The translations under genes were made by a program, and so were the position numbers. This document shows, one piece after another, positions 27,205 to 35,077 of a DNA stretch of 64,000 nucleotides. Source of the DNA: Thermalbibacter longus (GTDB lineage: Bacteria > Chloroflexota > Chloroflexia > Thermomicrobiales > Thermomicrobiaceae); assembly GCF_023806485.1 (NCBI RefSeq), contig NZ_JAMSLR010000003.1:62001-126000 (forward strand), in the 5' to 3' direction. Position 1 is the stretch's first letter, and the number at the start of each line of letters is the position of its first letter. Under the pieces are notes generated by a model. That model ran no database searches. It was not told where the DNA came from and saw only the letters and a program-made list of their open reading frames with translations.

Positions 27205-27261
27205 GCGCACGGGCCATGCGCCGCCGGGCAATGGCGAGCCAGGGGTGCCAGGAGGACGACG

Positions 27262-28962
27262 ATGCCGCACTCGATGGACCGCCGCACCTACAACGCGATC
27301 TACGGCCCGACCACCGGTGACCGCGTGCGGCTGGCCGACACCAACCTGTTCGCCAGGATCGAGCGCGACGATACCCCGCCAGGCTTCGAGCCGCTCACCG
27401 GTTTCGGCAGGCCGGTACGCGACGGCATGCTCGCCGGGCGCCAGCCGGGCCCGAGCAAGCTCGACTTGTTGATCACCAACGTCGTCGTCATGGATCCCGT
27501 GCTCGGCATCTTCAAGAGCAACATCGGGATCAAGGACGGCCGTATCGCCGCGATCGGCCGGGCCGGCAACCCGGACGTGATGGATGACGTCGAGCTGGTC
27601 TTGAGCGCCAGTACCGGTGTTATCCCGGGCGATGGACTGATCGCGACCCCCGGCGGGATCGACTCTCATGTCCATCTCTCCTCCACCAGCCTGATCCCGG
27701 CAGCCCTGGCCGGAGGGATCACGACGCTGGTGGCCCAGGGCTCCGGCGGCGTCTGGGATCTGGGCGTCAACCCGGCGTCCAACATCCAGCGCCTCTTCGA
27801 GGCGTTCGAGGCGATCCCGATCAACCTGGCTGTGCTCGGCCGTGGCTCCTCGGCGCGTGACCATCTGGAGGAGCACATCGAGGCCGGCTGCGCCGGCTTG
27901 AAGATCCACGAGGACGTGGGCGCCTTCCCCGCGGTGATCGATGCCTGCCTGAGCGTGGCCGACCAGACCGGCGTGCAGGTGGCGCTGCACACCGACGGGA
28001 TCAACGAGGCCGGGGCACTGCGGGAGACGATCGCTGCCATCGGCGGGCGCTCGATCCATGCCTACCATGTCGAGGGCTCGGGCGGCGGGCACGCGCCCAA
28101 CATCCTGGAGATTACCAGCGTGCCCAACATCATCGGCTCCTCCACGAGCCCTACTATCCCGTACTCGGTGAACAGCGCCCGCGAGCTGTACGAGATGATC
28201 ATGGTCGTCCACCGGATGACCCCGCTGTTTCCCACCGACGTGCAGGCGGCGCGTGACCGCGTGCGGCCGAGCACCATCGCCGCGGAGGACGTGCTGCACG
28301 ACCTGGGCGCGATCAGCATCATGTCCTCCGACTCGCAGGGCATGGGGCGGATCGGCGAAGTCATCAGCCGCACCTGGCAGCTTGCTCACCGGATGAAGGA
28401 GGTGCGCGGAGGTGGCTTCGATCCGGCGACCGGCGAGGGCGACGACAACCCGCGGATCCTCCAGTACTTGGCCAAGTACACCATCAACCCGGCGATCGCC
28501 CACGGGCTAGCCCGTGAGGTCGGCAGCCTGGAGCCCGGCAAGCTGGCCGATATCGTGCTCTGGCACCCGGCGCTCTTCGGCGCCAAGCCGCAGGCCGTGA
28601 TCAAAGGCGGGTTCGTCGCCTGGGCGGTCGTCGGCGATGGCATGGGCTCGACCCGGGTCAGCCAGCCGTTGATCTACCGGCCCATGTTCGGCGGGCTGGG
28701 TGCGGCGCCCGCCGCGCTCGCGGTCAACTTCGTCTCGCGGCAAGCGTTCGAGTCCGGCTTCTCCGAGCGGAACGGGCTGCGCCGCCGCGCGGTGCCAGTC
28801 GAGAGCACGCGCCAGACCTTCAAAGCGGCGATGCGCTACAACACGGCTTCGCCCCAGGTACGCGTCGACCCGCGGACGCTGGAGGTCAGCATCGAGGGCC
28901 AGCGGGTCGACGTACCGCCAGCGGAGTCTCTCCCGCTCACGCTCCGCTACTTCGTGGCCTAG
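27262..28962 (+). CDS. ureC: Divergent urease alpha subunit (UreC-like)
   Basis: 566 residues. All nickel ligands of urease are recognisable: HVH in GGIDSHVHLS (near 134), the carbamylated Lys in GLKIHEDVG (near 213), His in ALHTDGINEAG and YHVEGSGGGHAPN, and Asp in SSDSQGMGR. The flap histidine is kept (MVVHRM), but the usual Cys-His-His flap reads Val-His-Arg. The conserved GGGTGPAAGTHAT substrate-pocket segment is replaced by QGSGGVWDLGV and shortened. The protein therefore belongs to a divergent branch. No UreD/E/F/G nickel-insertion genes occur in the window. It may act on urea or a related amide. AGGAGG precedes the ATG. Confidence 0.87.
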   Translation: MPHSMDRRTYNAIYGPTTGDRVRLADTNLFARIERDDTPPGFEPLTGFGRPVRDGMLAGRQPGPSKLDLLITNVVVMDPVLGIFKSNIGIKDGRIAAIGRAGNPDVMDDVELVLSASTGVIPGDGLIATPGGIDSHVHLSSTSLIPAALAGGITTLVAQGSGGVWDLGVNPASNIQRLFEAFEAIPINLAVLGRGSSARDHLEEHIEAGCAGLKIHEDVGAFPAVIDACLSVADQTGVQVALHTDGINEAGALRETIAAIGGRSIHAYHVEGSGGGHAPNILEITSVPNIIGSSTSPTIPYSVNSARELYEMIMVVHRMTPLFPTDVQAARDRVRPSTIAAEDVLHDLGAISIMSSDSQGMGRIGEVISRTWQLAHRMKEVRGGGFDPATGEGDDNPRILQYLAKYTINPAIAHGLAREVGSLEPGKLADIVLWHPALFGAKPQAVIKGGFVAWAVVGDGMGSTRVSQPLIYRPMFGGLGAAPAALAVNFVSRQAFESGFSERNGLRRRAVPVESTRQTFKAAMRYNTASPQVRVDPRTLEVSIEGQRVDVPPAESLPLTLRYFVA

Positions 28963-29371
28963 AGCCGGCTCGAGACAGGGGTGCATCCCAGCCGAGGGCT
29001 TGAGGGCGCAAGGCAGCCGGTGCGACTACGAATCGAAGCAAGAAGGACGCAATTGTTCAATCTCTGGTACATTGTGAGCTGATTCACGCGGTGTATGATT
29101 TACAGAATCTGAAACGCATCAGCTATACTGTAAACATACGGTTCCCTCTAGCGAGGTGCAGACGTGGGGTACAGCTCCTGTCACGCTTAGTACTAGGCTG
29201 TGGCCGAGCGAGCGCGTGGGTGCTCCACCGCTGAAGCTCCACAGCCTGCCGGCTTATGGGCAGGCACTCACCGCAGGACAAACGAAAGGAGGACCAGCAG
29301 CAGGGTGGGCCAGAGTTTACGACTCACGATGCTGCACCCGCCACTGCGACGTCGTCGATAAGGAGGCCAGC
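28963..29371 (+). promoter_or_regulatory. 409-bp intergenic region with promoter at 29099-29129
   Basis: The AT-rich part at 29040-29145 stands out from the GC-rich surroundings. It holds TTTACA (29099-29104) and TATACT (29124-29129) with a 19-bp spacer; shifting the -35 by one base gives 18 bp. It would drive the secreted-protein gene at 29372 through a leader of about 240 nt. No other gene or RNA is evident. Confidence 0.5.
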
Positions 29372-30007
29372 ATGGCACGCCGCTTGCTCCTCGCACTGGT
29401 CCTCGCGCTCGGCCTGTTCGGTGTGCTCGCCGCCCTGCAGCCGCTCAGGGCCGCTGAAGCTGAGACACATCACTTCTGGTTCAAGAGCCAGTTCGCCGAG
29501 GCGTTCTTCTCCAACCTCGATGAGACTGGATGTGTCGTCACCGATGCCTTCGTCGCGGCCGTCGATGGCCGTAGCAAGGAGGCGGGTACGCCAGAGGTCA
29601 GCTCACAAGCCTTCCTGTTCATCTCCCGGTTCGACCAGTGCACCGGGACACAGCTCCTCGCTGCTGAAGGCTTCCCTATTCTGACAGAGCGGGAGTTTCA
29701 GATCGATCATCGGCTGACCACGGCGACGCTCGAGACCACTATCGAGGTCTTCGACTATGTCTCGGGCACCTCCTTCCCAGTCGACGTCAGCGTGAGCTGG
29801 GAAGGCTCCGGCGATCGCGTCCGGATCAGCGATCACTTCCAGGTCAAGGCACCAGGCTTCAAGCTCAATGCCCGCTTCGACGGCACTTTCCGCACGGCTC
29901 AGGCCTCCGGGCCCATCTCGGATGGCACCACCGACTTTACCCCGGACCCTGCGGTATTCGCCAATATGAGCTCGGTCAAGCAGGGAGAGCTAGTCGTAAC
30001 GCACTGA
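29372..30007 (+). CDS. Secreted protein of unknown function
   Basis: 211 residues. The ATG at 29372 follows AAGGAGG. The N-terminus is a clear Sec signal peptide (basic MARRLL, a hydrophobic stretch, ending near ALQPLRAAEA). The mature part is beta-rich (FWFKSQFAEAFFSNLDETGC, TATLETTIEVFDYVSG, VDVSVSWEGSGDRVRIS) with two cysteines (near 53 and 90) that could form a disulfide. No known family is recognised. It is transcribed alone, between its own promoter and the terminator at 30058. Confidence 0.75.
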   Translation: MARRLLLALVLALGLFGVLAALQPLRAAEAETHHFWFKSQFAEAFFSNLDETGCVVTDAFVAAVDGRSKEAGTPEVSSQAFLFISRFDQCTGTQLLAAEGFPILTEREFQIDHRLTTATLETTIEVFDYVSGTSFPVDVSVSWEGSGDRVRISDHFQVKAPGFKLNARFDGTFRTAQASGPISDGTTDFTPDPAVFANMSSVKQGELVVTH

Positions 30008-30057
30008 AAGGAGTAACTCCTGACCTCGAGTGGGCAACATGGGCCGGCCGTCAAATC

Positions 30058-30090
30058 GGGGCACGGGGCCTCTATCCCGTGCCCCTTCTC
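30058..30090 (+). terminator. Hairpin terminator after the secreted-protein gene
   Basis: A perfect 10-bp stem (GGGGCACGGG at 30058-30067, CCCGTGCCCC at 30076-30085) with an 8-nt loop is followed by TTCTC. It lies between convergent genes and may serve both. Confidence 0.7.
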
Positions 30091-30169
30091 TCCGGCGTGC
30101 CGGCAGAGCTTCGGCGCCGCGCTACAGGTCGCGCGGCGGATCGGTGAGTGCCTGCGGCTGCCACTCTGG

Positions 30170-30406
30170 CTAAGGGGCCATGCCTTCGTCCACCCAGCGA
30201 CGGAAGAGCTCGATCTGCTCCGGCGGCCAGGGGCCGTCGCAGGGCATCTCGCCCTCTTCGAGCTCCTCGAGGATCTCGCTGGCGTGCGCCGCCACGTCCT
30301 CGTAGCTGTGGAGGTCGAACAAGAAGCGCATGCTCTCGCGGTCCTTGTCGCGGAAGAGCGGCTGGATATCGCGCGCGAAGCTCGGAGAGCCGGAGACGGT
30401 CGCCAT
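30170..30406 (-). CDS. Small conserved protein, cytochrome-c-like domain without heme motif
   Basis: 78 residues. FARDIQPLFRDKDRESMRFL, then LHSYEDVAAHASEILE and MPCDGPWPPEQIELFRRWVDEGM resemble small proteins related to the planctomycete-type cytochrome C-like region. There is no CxxCH, so heme binding is unlikely. No signal peptide is seen. It lies 23 bp downstream of the DUF1989 gene on the same strand and may be functionally tied to it. Confidence 0.65.
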   Translation of the reverse strand: MATVSGSPSFARDIQPLFRDKDRESMRFLFDLHSYEDVAAHASEILEELEEGEMPCDGPWPPEQIELFRRWVDEGMAP

Positions 30407-30429
30407 CGTTGTCCCTCCTTCCCAGGAGG

Positions 30430-31062
30430 TCAGTCGTAGACGCGGATCAGGATATCGGTCGGGTTGAAGGCGTTGCAGGCATTCTGATCCTGAGGGCAGG
30501 CCGAGACCGCGACGATCAGATCCATCATCGCTTTGAGCAGCACGTAGTCGTTCCGCTCCGACAGCGGCTCGCGGATCTCGAACTCGCCGCGTGCCTTCAG
30601 CCCCACGTTCATGAACCAGTTCACCGGGTCGGGGATGTAGTCGTACTCCACTCCGTACTCTTTGAGCACGTTGTAGAAGTTGTCCCGGCAGTTGGGATGG
30701 CCCTCGATGCCGTAGTCGTCCAGGTAGCGCCGCGGGTCGCAGCTCGGGAAGAGAATGTCGTGCCGCCCCACGGTGTCCTCGATCAGCACCAGCATCGGGT
30801 TGCGCCGGTTACTGTAGAGCGTCATGCCCTGAACCAGCATCAACGAGTTGTTGATCGCCCGGGTGTGCGAAGTCGAGAGGAACTCCTTGATATCGTGCCG
30901 GTTGAAGGCGACCATATCGGCCACCTGCTTGCCTTGGACATCGGTGATCTGGAGAAGCTGTCCCTCTTTGACCGGGAAAGCGAGTGGGGCCGTCGGGCGG
31001 ATCTGCGCTGCCCGGCGGGGAATGCGCCCGAAGAGAATATGCTCGGTGCCGGTGATGGTCAT
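30430..31062 (-). CDS. DUF1989 protein (urea carboxylase-associated / carboxyguanidine deiminase-like)
   Basis: 210 residues. VKEGQLLQITDVQGKQVADM, the THTRAINNSLMLVQGMTLYS-like segment (here SHTRAINNSLM) and DPVNWFMNVGLKARGEFEIR, with the cysteine pair region ACPQDQNACN, are DUF1989 hallmarks. Members associate with urea carboxylase, and some form the heteromeric carboxyguanidine deiminase of guanidine catabolism. That enzyme needs two paralogues, and only one is present here. It is encoded with a ureohydrolase upstream (96 bp away) and near urease genes, consistent with metabolism of guanidino compounds. Confidence 0.85.
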   Translation of the reverse strand: MTITGTEHILFGRIPRRAAQIRPTAPLAFPVKEGQLLQITDVQGKQVADMVAFNRHDIKEFLSTSHTRAINNSLMLVQGMTLYSNRRNPMLVLIEDTVGRHDILFPSCDPRRYLDDYGIEGHPNCRDNFYNVLKEYGVEYDYIPDPVNWFMNVGLKARGEFEIREPLSERNDYVLLKAMMDLIVAVSACPQDQNACNAFNPTDILIRVYD

Positions 31063-31158
31063 GAGTCCCTCCCTCGTCCTACGCCACTGCTCCGGCTGCC
31101 CCGATCCGGCACGGTGCCTGGCTGTCCCGACACTCCAGATCCGGTCGTCCCAGTGCGG

Positions 31159-32109
31159 TCACGCTGGGCGACGGTTGAGCGCGATGACGCTCAGCGCCTC
31201 GAAGATAACGTTGGCTGCGATCAGCGCCGTAATCCCGGCCGGGTCGTGAGCCGGCAAGACCTCCACCAGGTCCATGGCCACCAGGTTCACGCCGGCCAGG
31301 CCGCGGACGAATTCCTGGGCCTCGCGGCTGGTGAACCCGCCGATCTCCGGCGTGCCGGTACCGGGCGCGAAGCTGGGGTCGACGAAGTCGATATCGAAGC
31401 TGAGAAAGACGGGCCCATCGCCGAGCCGGCGGCGGACGGCCTCGATCACCGCCGGGATCCCCGCGCGGCGCACGTCGTCGGTCGGCCAGACCTCGAAGCC
31501 GAGCGCGCGGGACTGGTCGTAGTCCTCCGGCCCGTAGAGCGAGCCGCGCATGCCGACCTGGATGGCTCGGGCGGTATCGATCAGCCCCTCCTCGACCGCG
31601 CGCCGGAACGGCGTGCCGTGCGTGTACTTGCGCCCGAAGTACTCGTCCCAGGTATCGGTGTGCGAGTCGAACTGGACGAAGCCGACCGGGCCGTACTTCT
31701 TCGCCACCGCGCGCAGCTCGGCCAGCGAGATCGAGTGGTCGCCGCCGATGCAGATCGGGATCACCCCGGCCTCCAGCACCGGCGATAACCCCTCCTCGAT
31801 GCGGGCGTAGCTGTCCTCGATGTAGCCCGGTACCACGGGGAGATCGCCGTAGTCGACGACCGAGAGGACGTCGTACACGTTCACGTCGAGCGCCGGGTTG
31901 TAGGCCCGCAGCATGGCCGACATCTCGCGAACTGCCGCCGGGCCGAAGCGGGCACCGATCCGGTATGTCACCCCGGTATCGAACGGCACGCCGATGACCG
32001 CGACGTCGACCTCGTCCAGGTCGCGGACGTGCGGCAGGCGAGCGAAGGTGCGGATCCCGCTGAAGCGCGGGCTGACCAGGCCACTGGCCGGTGCATAGCG
32101 GCGAGGCAT
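31159..32109 (-). CDS. Ureohydrolase (agmatinase/guanidinobutyrase/guanidinase family)
   Basis: 316 residues. The binuclear metal-site motifs of the arginase superfamily are present: GGDHSISL near 123, FDSHTDTWDEYFG near 147 (Asp-x-His-x-Asp) and SFDIDFVDPSFAPGTGTPE near 240. The enzyme releases urea from a guanidino compound; the sequence alone does not settle whether that is agmatine, 4-guanidinobutyrate or free guanidine. It neighbours DUF1989 and, on the other strand, urease, which would consume the urea. It lies 27 bp after the zinc-ribbon-FabF gene, suggesting one operon. Confidence 0.9.
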   Translation of the reverse strand: MPRRYAPASGLVSPRFSGIRTFARLPHVRDLDEVDVAVIGVPFDTGVTYRIGARFGPAAVREMSAMLRAYNPALDVNVYDVLSVVDYGDLPVVPGYIEDSYARIEEGLSPVLEAGVIPICIGGDHSISLAELRAVAKKYGPVGFVQFDSHTDTWDEYFGRKYTHGTPFRRAVEEGLIDTARAIQVGMRGSLYGPEDYDQSRALGFEVWPTDDVRRAGIPAVIEAVRRRLGDGPVFLSFDIDFVDPSFAPGTGTPEIGGFTSREAQEFVRGLAGVNLVAMDLVEVLPAHDPAGITALIAANVIFEALSVIALNRRPA

Positions 32110-32136
32110 CGACTCCCTCCTCTGGCGCGCGGCCGT

Positions 32137-33468
32137 CTAGGGCACCCAGGCGCCGAAGACCAGGCAGGTGTTCTGCCCCCCTAAGCCGAACGAGTTCTTG
32201 AGCGCGATCCGTACCGTCGCGCGGCGAGCGCAGTTGGGCACGTAGTCCAGGTCGCACTCCGGGTCGGGCGTCTCGTAGTTGATCGTGGGGTGGATGATCC
32301 CGTCCCGAATGGTCAGCACCGTGGCGATCGACTCGACAGCACCGGTCGCGCCCATCAGGTGCCCGAGCATCGACTTCGTGGAGCTAACGGGCACACGGTA
32401 GGCGTGCTCGCCGAAAACCTGCTTGATCGCCAGCGTCTCGGCCTTGTCGCCGAGCGGCGTGCTGGCCGCATGCGCGTTGATGTAGTCCACCTGCTCCGGT
32501 CGAACGCCGGCGTCGGCTAAGGCGGCGCGGATCGCGCGCGCGGCGCCGCTTCCCTCGGGATCGGGAGCGATCGGGTGATAGCCGTCGTTGCTGGACGAAT
32601 AGCCGAGCAACTCAGCGTAAATGGTGGCACCGCGCGCCAGGGCGTGCTCCGCGGCCTCCAGAACCATGATCCCGGCCCCCTCGCTGACGACGAAGCCGTG
32701 GCGCTCGGCGTCGAAGGGGCGGCTTGCTCGCTGCGGCCGGTCGTTCCAGGTGGAGGCCGCGCGCTGCACGGCGAAGCTGGCGATGAAGAGCGGGAAGACA
32801 CAGTACTCGGTGCCGCCGGCCAGCGCGACATCGGCCTGGCCGCTGCGGATCAGCTCGGCGGCCTCGCCGAGCGCCTGGGCCCCAGTGGCGCAGGCAGTGG
32901 ACACGGTCAGGCTCGGGCCGAGGAAGCGGAAAGCCTGGGCGATGTGATAGGCCGGCATGTTGTGCGGGAAGGTCGTCATAAAGTGCGGCGAGACCCGCAT
33001 CAGACCCCGTCGCTGCGCCAGCTCGTGCGTCTCTAGGATCGTCGCCATCCCGCCAGCCCCGGTGCCGATCACCACGGCTGCCCGCGCCGGATCCACGGTC
33101 TCTGGGTCCAGCCTCGCGTCAATCAATGCCATGCCTGCGCAGGCGACGGCGTACTGGCTGAACGGTGCCATCTGGCGGGCGGTCTTGGCGTCGACCCATT
33201 CACCGAGGACGAAGTCTCGCACCTCGCCGGCGATCTGAACCGGCAGCTCGCTCGCGTCGAAGCGCTCGATCCGGCGAATGCCGGACTCCCCAGCGATGAG
33301 CCCGCGCCAGGTCTCTTCGGCGCTCAGGCCCAGTGGCGTGACTGCCCCGACTCCCGTGATGACGACCCGACGGCGCGCCGCGCGCCCGTGCTCGCCGAGC
33401 GCCTGCCCGCACTGCGGGCAGTAGCGTGCTCCCTCCGGAACCGGCGTTTGGCAGGCACCGCAGTTCAA
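32137..33468 (-). CDS. fabF: Beta-ketoacyl-ACP synthase II with N-terminal zinc ribbon
   Basis: 443 residues. Residues 3-22 form a zinc ribbon (CGACQTPVPEGARYCPQCG), then from residue 34 a complete FabF (VVITGVGAVTPLGLSAEETW, catalytic Cys in STACATGAQALGEA, His in NAHAASTPLGDKAE, and GHLMGATGA). It elongates fatty acids by Claisen condensation of acyl groups with malonyl-ACP. The TTG start is supported by AAGGAG at good spacing, and no other start codon lies before the FabF core, so the ribbon is a real part of the protein. A zinc ribbon on a KAS II is unusual. Isolation from other fab genes suggests a specialised role. Confidence 0.9.
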   Translation of the reverse strand: MNCGACQTPVPEGARYCPQCGQALGEHGRAARRRVVITGVGAVTPLGLSAEETWRGLIAGESGIRRIERFDASELPVQIAGEVRDFVLGEWVDAKTARQMAPFSQYAVACAGMALIDARLDPETVDPARAAVVIGTGAGGMATILETHELAQRRGLMRVSPHFMTTFPHNMPAYHIAQAFRFLGPSLTVSTACATGAQALGEAAELIRSGQADVALAGGTEYCVFPLFIASFAVQRAASTWNDRPQRASRPFDAERHGFVVSEGAGIMVLEAAEHALARGATIYAELLGYSSSNDGYHPIAPDPEGSGAARAIRAALADAGVRPEQVDYINAHAASTPLGDKAETLAIKQVFGEHAYRVPVSSTKSMLGHLMGATGAVESIATVLTIRDGIIHPTINYETPDPECDLDYVPNCARRATVRIALKNSFGLGGQNTCLVFGAWVP

Positions 33469-33728
33469 CCGCTCACTCCTTCTCGGCTGTGACCTGGCCT
33501 TTCGAGCCAGCGGCTCGCGCTGCCGATCGTACCAGAATCGTCTCGCCGCTCCCAGAGGACGGCGCGTCCGTCGTCATGCCTCTCGCGGATCACCGGGAGG
33601 ATCATGGGAGGAGCATCGCGGCCAGCCACGGGGGACGGCAGCGATGAGGGAAGGCGGAGCCGCACATGCGCGGGCGAACGCGCGCTCGACCCGCGCGCTG
33701 GAGTGTCCTTGTGCGTTCGTTGGGCTCG
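33469..33728. other. Intergenic region, 260 bp, no recognised element
   Basis: It separates the zinc-ribbon-FabF gene from the duplicated two-gene module. I see no convincing gene, terminator or promoter in it. Confidence 0.4.
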
Positions 33729-34061
33729 TTACGCCGGGCTAGCGGCGCGCGCGACCTGCTGCCGTAGCCGGCGCTGCTCGCGCCGCAGCAGCTCGTCGAG
33801 CGGCAGCGGCTCCTGGCCAGGGAGCTGCCACAGGAGGTCGAGCTTGGGGAGATCATCCCAGCGGTCGAACTCGAGGATCGCGAGTTCCACGCCGACGATC
33901 CGGCCGGTCTCCTGCTCGTGCTCATCGAGCTCGAGCAGGAGGTTATCGGTGACGTCACCGAACGGCTCTGGCACGAATGCCCGGCCGGCGAGATCGTCAT
34001 TCCACAGCACGAATCGATCGATCTCGGGCGTCCACTCTATGGTCGCTCTGATTGTCTCCAT
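33729..34061 (-). CDS. Module 1 small protein B1 (DUF2283-like, candidate antitoxin)
   Basis: 110 residues, acidic N-terminal half with a DUF2283-like pattern (LLLELDEHEQETGRIVGVEL) and a C-terminal tail LPKLDLLWQLPGQEPLPLDE followed by basic RREQRRLRQQ. It is a paralogue of the protein encoded at 34748-35077, with a near-identical C-terminal half at the DNA level. The ATG at 34061, preceded by GGAGG, lies 25 bp inside the end of the upstream gene. By analogy with other small acidic partners of BECR-type proteins it may be an antitoxin; this is an inference. Confidence 0.7.
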   Translation of the reverse strand: METIRATIEWTPEIDRFVLWNDDLAGRAFVPEPFGDVTDNLLLELDEHEQETGRIVGVELAILEFDRWDDLPKLDLLWQLPGQEPLPLDELLRREQRRLRQQVARAASPA

Positions 34062-34486
34062 ATGATCTCGCCTCCACGCCGAGTATAGCGCCGCATGCGT
34101 TTCGCATCAATGAGGTGCAGCGACCACAACCGATTTCCTGGTTCGAGAATGATGCTAGCGAGCAGTGCCTTCGTGCCCTTTGTCCATCTGCTGAATGCCT
34201 GGCGGCGTCCACTGTGGGAACGGCGAATTTCGAAGACGTGTGCGATAGCACGCTCGATCCGCTCGGGATGACGCCAGATGCGGCTATCGACGATGACGTG
34301 GTAGAGGTCGTCGAGCGTGATGCGCACTAGTTCGCCGTTCGGCATGGTGACCCCGTGCCGCAGCCGTTCCTGCCAGAGCCGCTCGACCTGCTCGACCGCT
34401 GCCCGTGGCATCTGGCCCTCAGCCACCAGGCGCTCGATCCGCTCTCGGGGAGGCTCCGCGCTGCCACGGCCCGGCTCCGGCTCCAC
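34037..34486 (-). CDS. Module 1 protein A1 (candidate BECR-fold/RelE-like toxin)
   Basis: 149 residues, basic. The N-terminus PRERIERLVAEGQ is followed by ELVRITLDDLYHVIVDSRIW, RHPERIERAIAHVFEIRRS and WSLHLIDAKRMRRYTR. The order (His after a Thr-Leu strand start, 'HPERI' helix, basic strand, 'SLHLID') resembles phage-type Barnase/EndoU/RelE-like nucleases, but I cannot assign a specific family. GTG start with AGGGGA upstream. It is a paralogue of the protein at 35011-35496. Its 3' end overlaps the start of B1 in another frame. Confidence 0.68.
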   Translation of the reverse strand: MEPEPGRGSAEPPRERIERLVAEGQMPRAAVEQVERLWQERLRHGVTMPNGELVRITLDDLYHVIVDSRIWRHPERIERAIAHVFEIRRSHSGRRQAFSRWTKGTKALLASIILEPGNRLWSLHLIDAKRMRRYTRRGGEIIWRQSERP

Positions 34487-34747
34487 CGTCGTATTCCCCT
34501 AACCCTGTCTACCCTTCCTCATTGGTCGACTTGGCTGGGAGTATAGGAGTTCCCGGCCGGGCTTGGGAATGGATACCGCAGTCTCAGCCGCGACAGGCGG
34601 GGCACAGGGCAACAGCCATCCGTCGCAGCGAGTGTCCATGGCGAGCGGTGCGGTGGCGTTCGGGAGCGTTGTCCCCAGGCAAGCCGGCCGCGACGAGCCG
34701 CATGGGGAGCGCCAGCCCACCGCGCGTTGAACGTGTATACGGGGGTG
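34487..34747. other. Spacer between the two duplicated modules, 261 bp
   Basis: It separates the stop of B2 from the start of A1. I see no gene, and no strong promoter or terminator could be identified. The second module may therefore be read from the first. Confidence 0.4.
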
Positions 34748-35077
34748 CTAGGCCGTGCTCGCGATCTGCCTCGCCTGCTGGCGTAGCTCGCGCTGCAAGC
34801 GCCGCAGCAGCTCGTCGAGCGGCAACGGCTCCTGGCCGGGGAGCTGCCACAGGAGGTCGAGCTTGGGAAGTGAGTCCCAGCGGTCGAACTCGAGGAAGCC
34901 AATGACTTCGATGCCGGTAACCGGACCGGTTGGCTCTTCGTTCCGATCGAGCGCGCGGTAGAGGATCAGGTCTTCGTCGTGCACCACCGCGCCGGAGGGA
35001 AGCGCAGGCTCTACGAACACGCGGACGATGTCTGCCCCTGGTCCGTCCCAGACGACGGTCGCTCTGACCGTGACCAC
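34748..35077 (-). CDS. Module 2 small protein B2 (DUF2283-like, candidate antitoxin)
   Basis: 109 residues, paralogue of B1. The N-terminal half is divergent (VFVEPALPSGAVVHDEDLIL, then PTGPVTGIEVIGFLEFDRWD), while the C-terminal LPKLDLLWQLPGQEPLPLDE is identical to B1. The GTG at 35077 has AAGGAA about 10 nt upstream and lies 67 bp inside the 3' end of A2, so translation is probably coupled. Confidence 0.68.
   Translation of the reverse strand: MVTVRATVVWDGPGADIVRVFVEPALPSGAVVHDEDLILYRALDRNEEPTGPVTGIEVIGFLEFDRWDSLPKLDLLWQLPGQEPLPLDELLRRLQRELRQQARQIASTA

Noticed and set aside
26662-28503. 613-codon open frame opposite ureB/ureC
   Set aside because: Shadow of the urease genes, which have clear motifs and ribosome-binding sites.
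30148-31788. 546-codon open frame opposite the DUF1989 and ureohydrolase genes
   Set aside because: Shadow frame without start signals or similarity.
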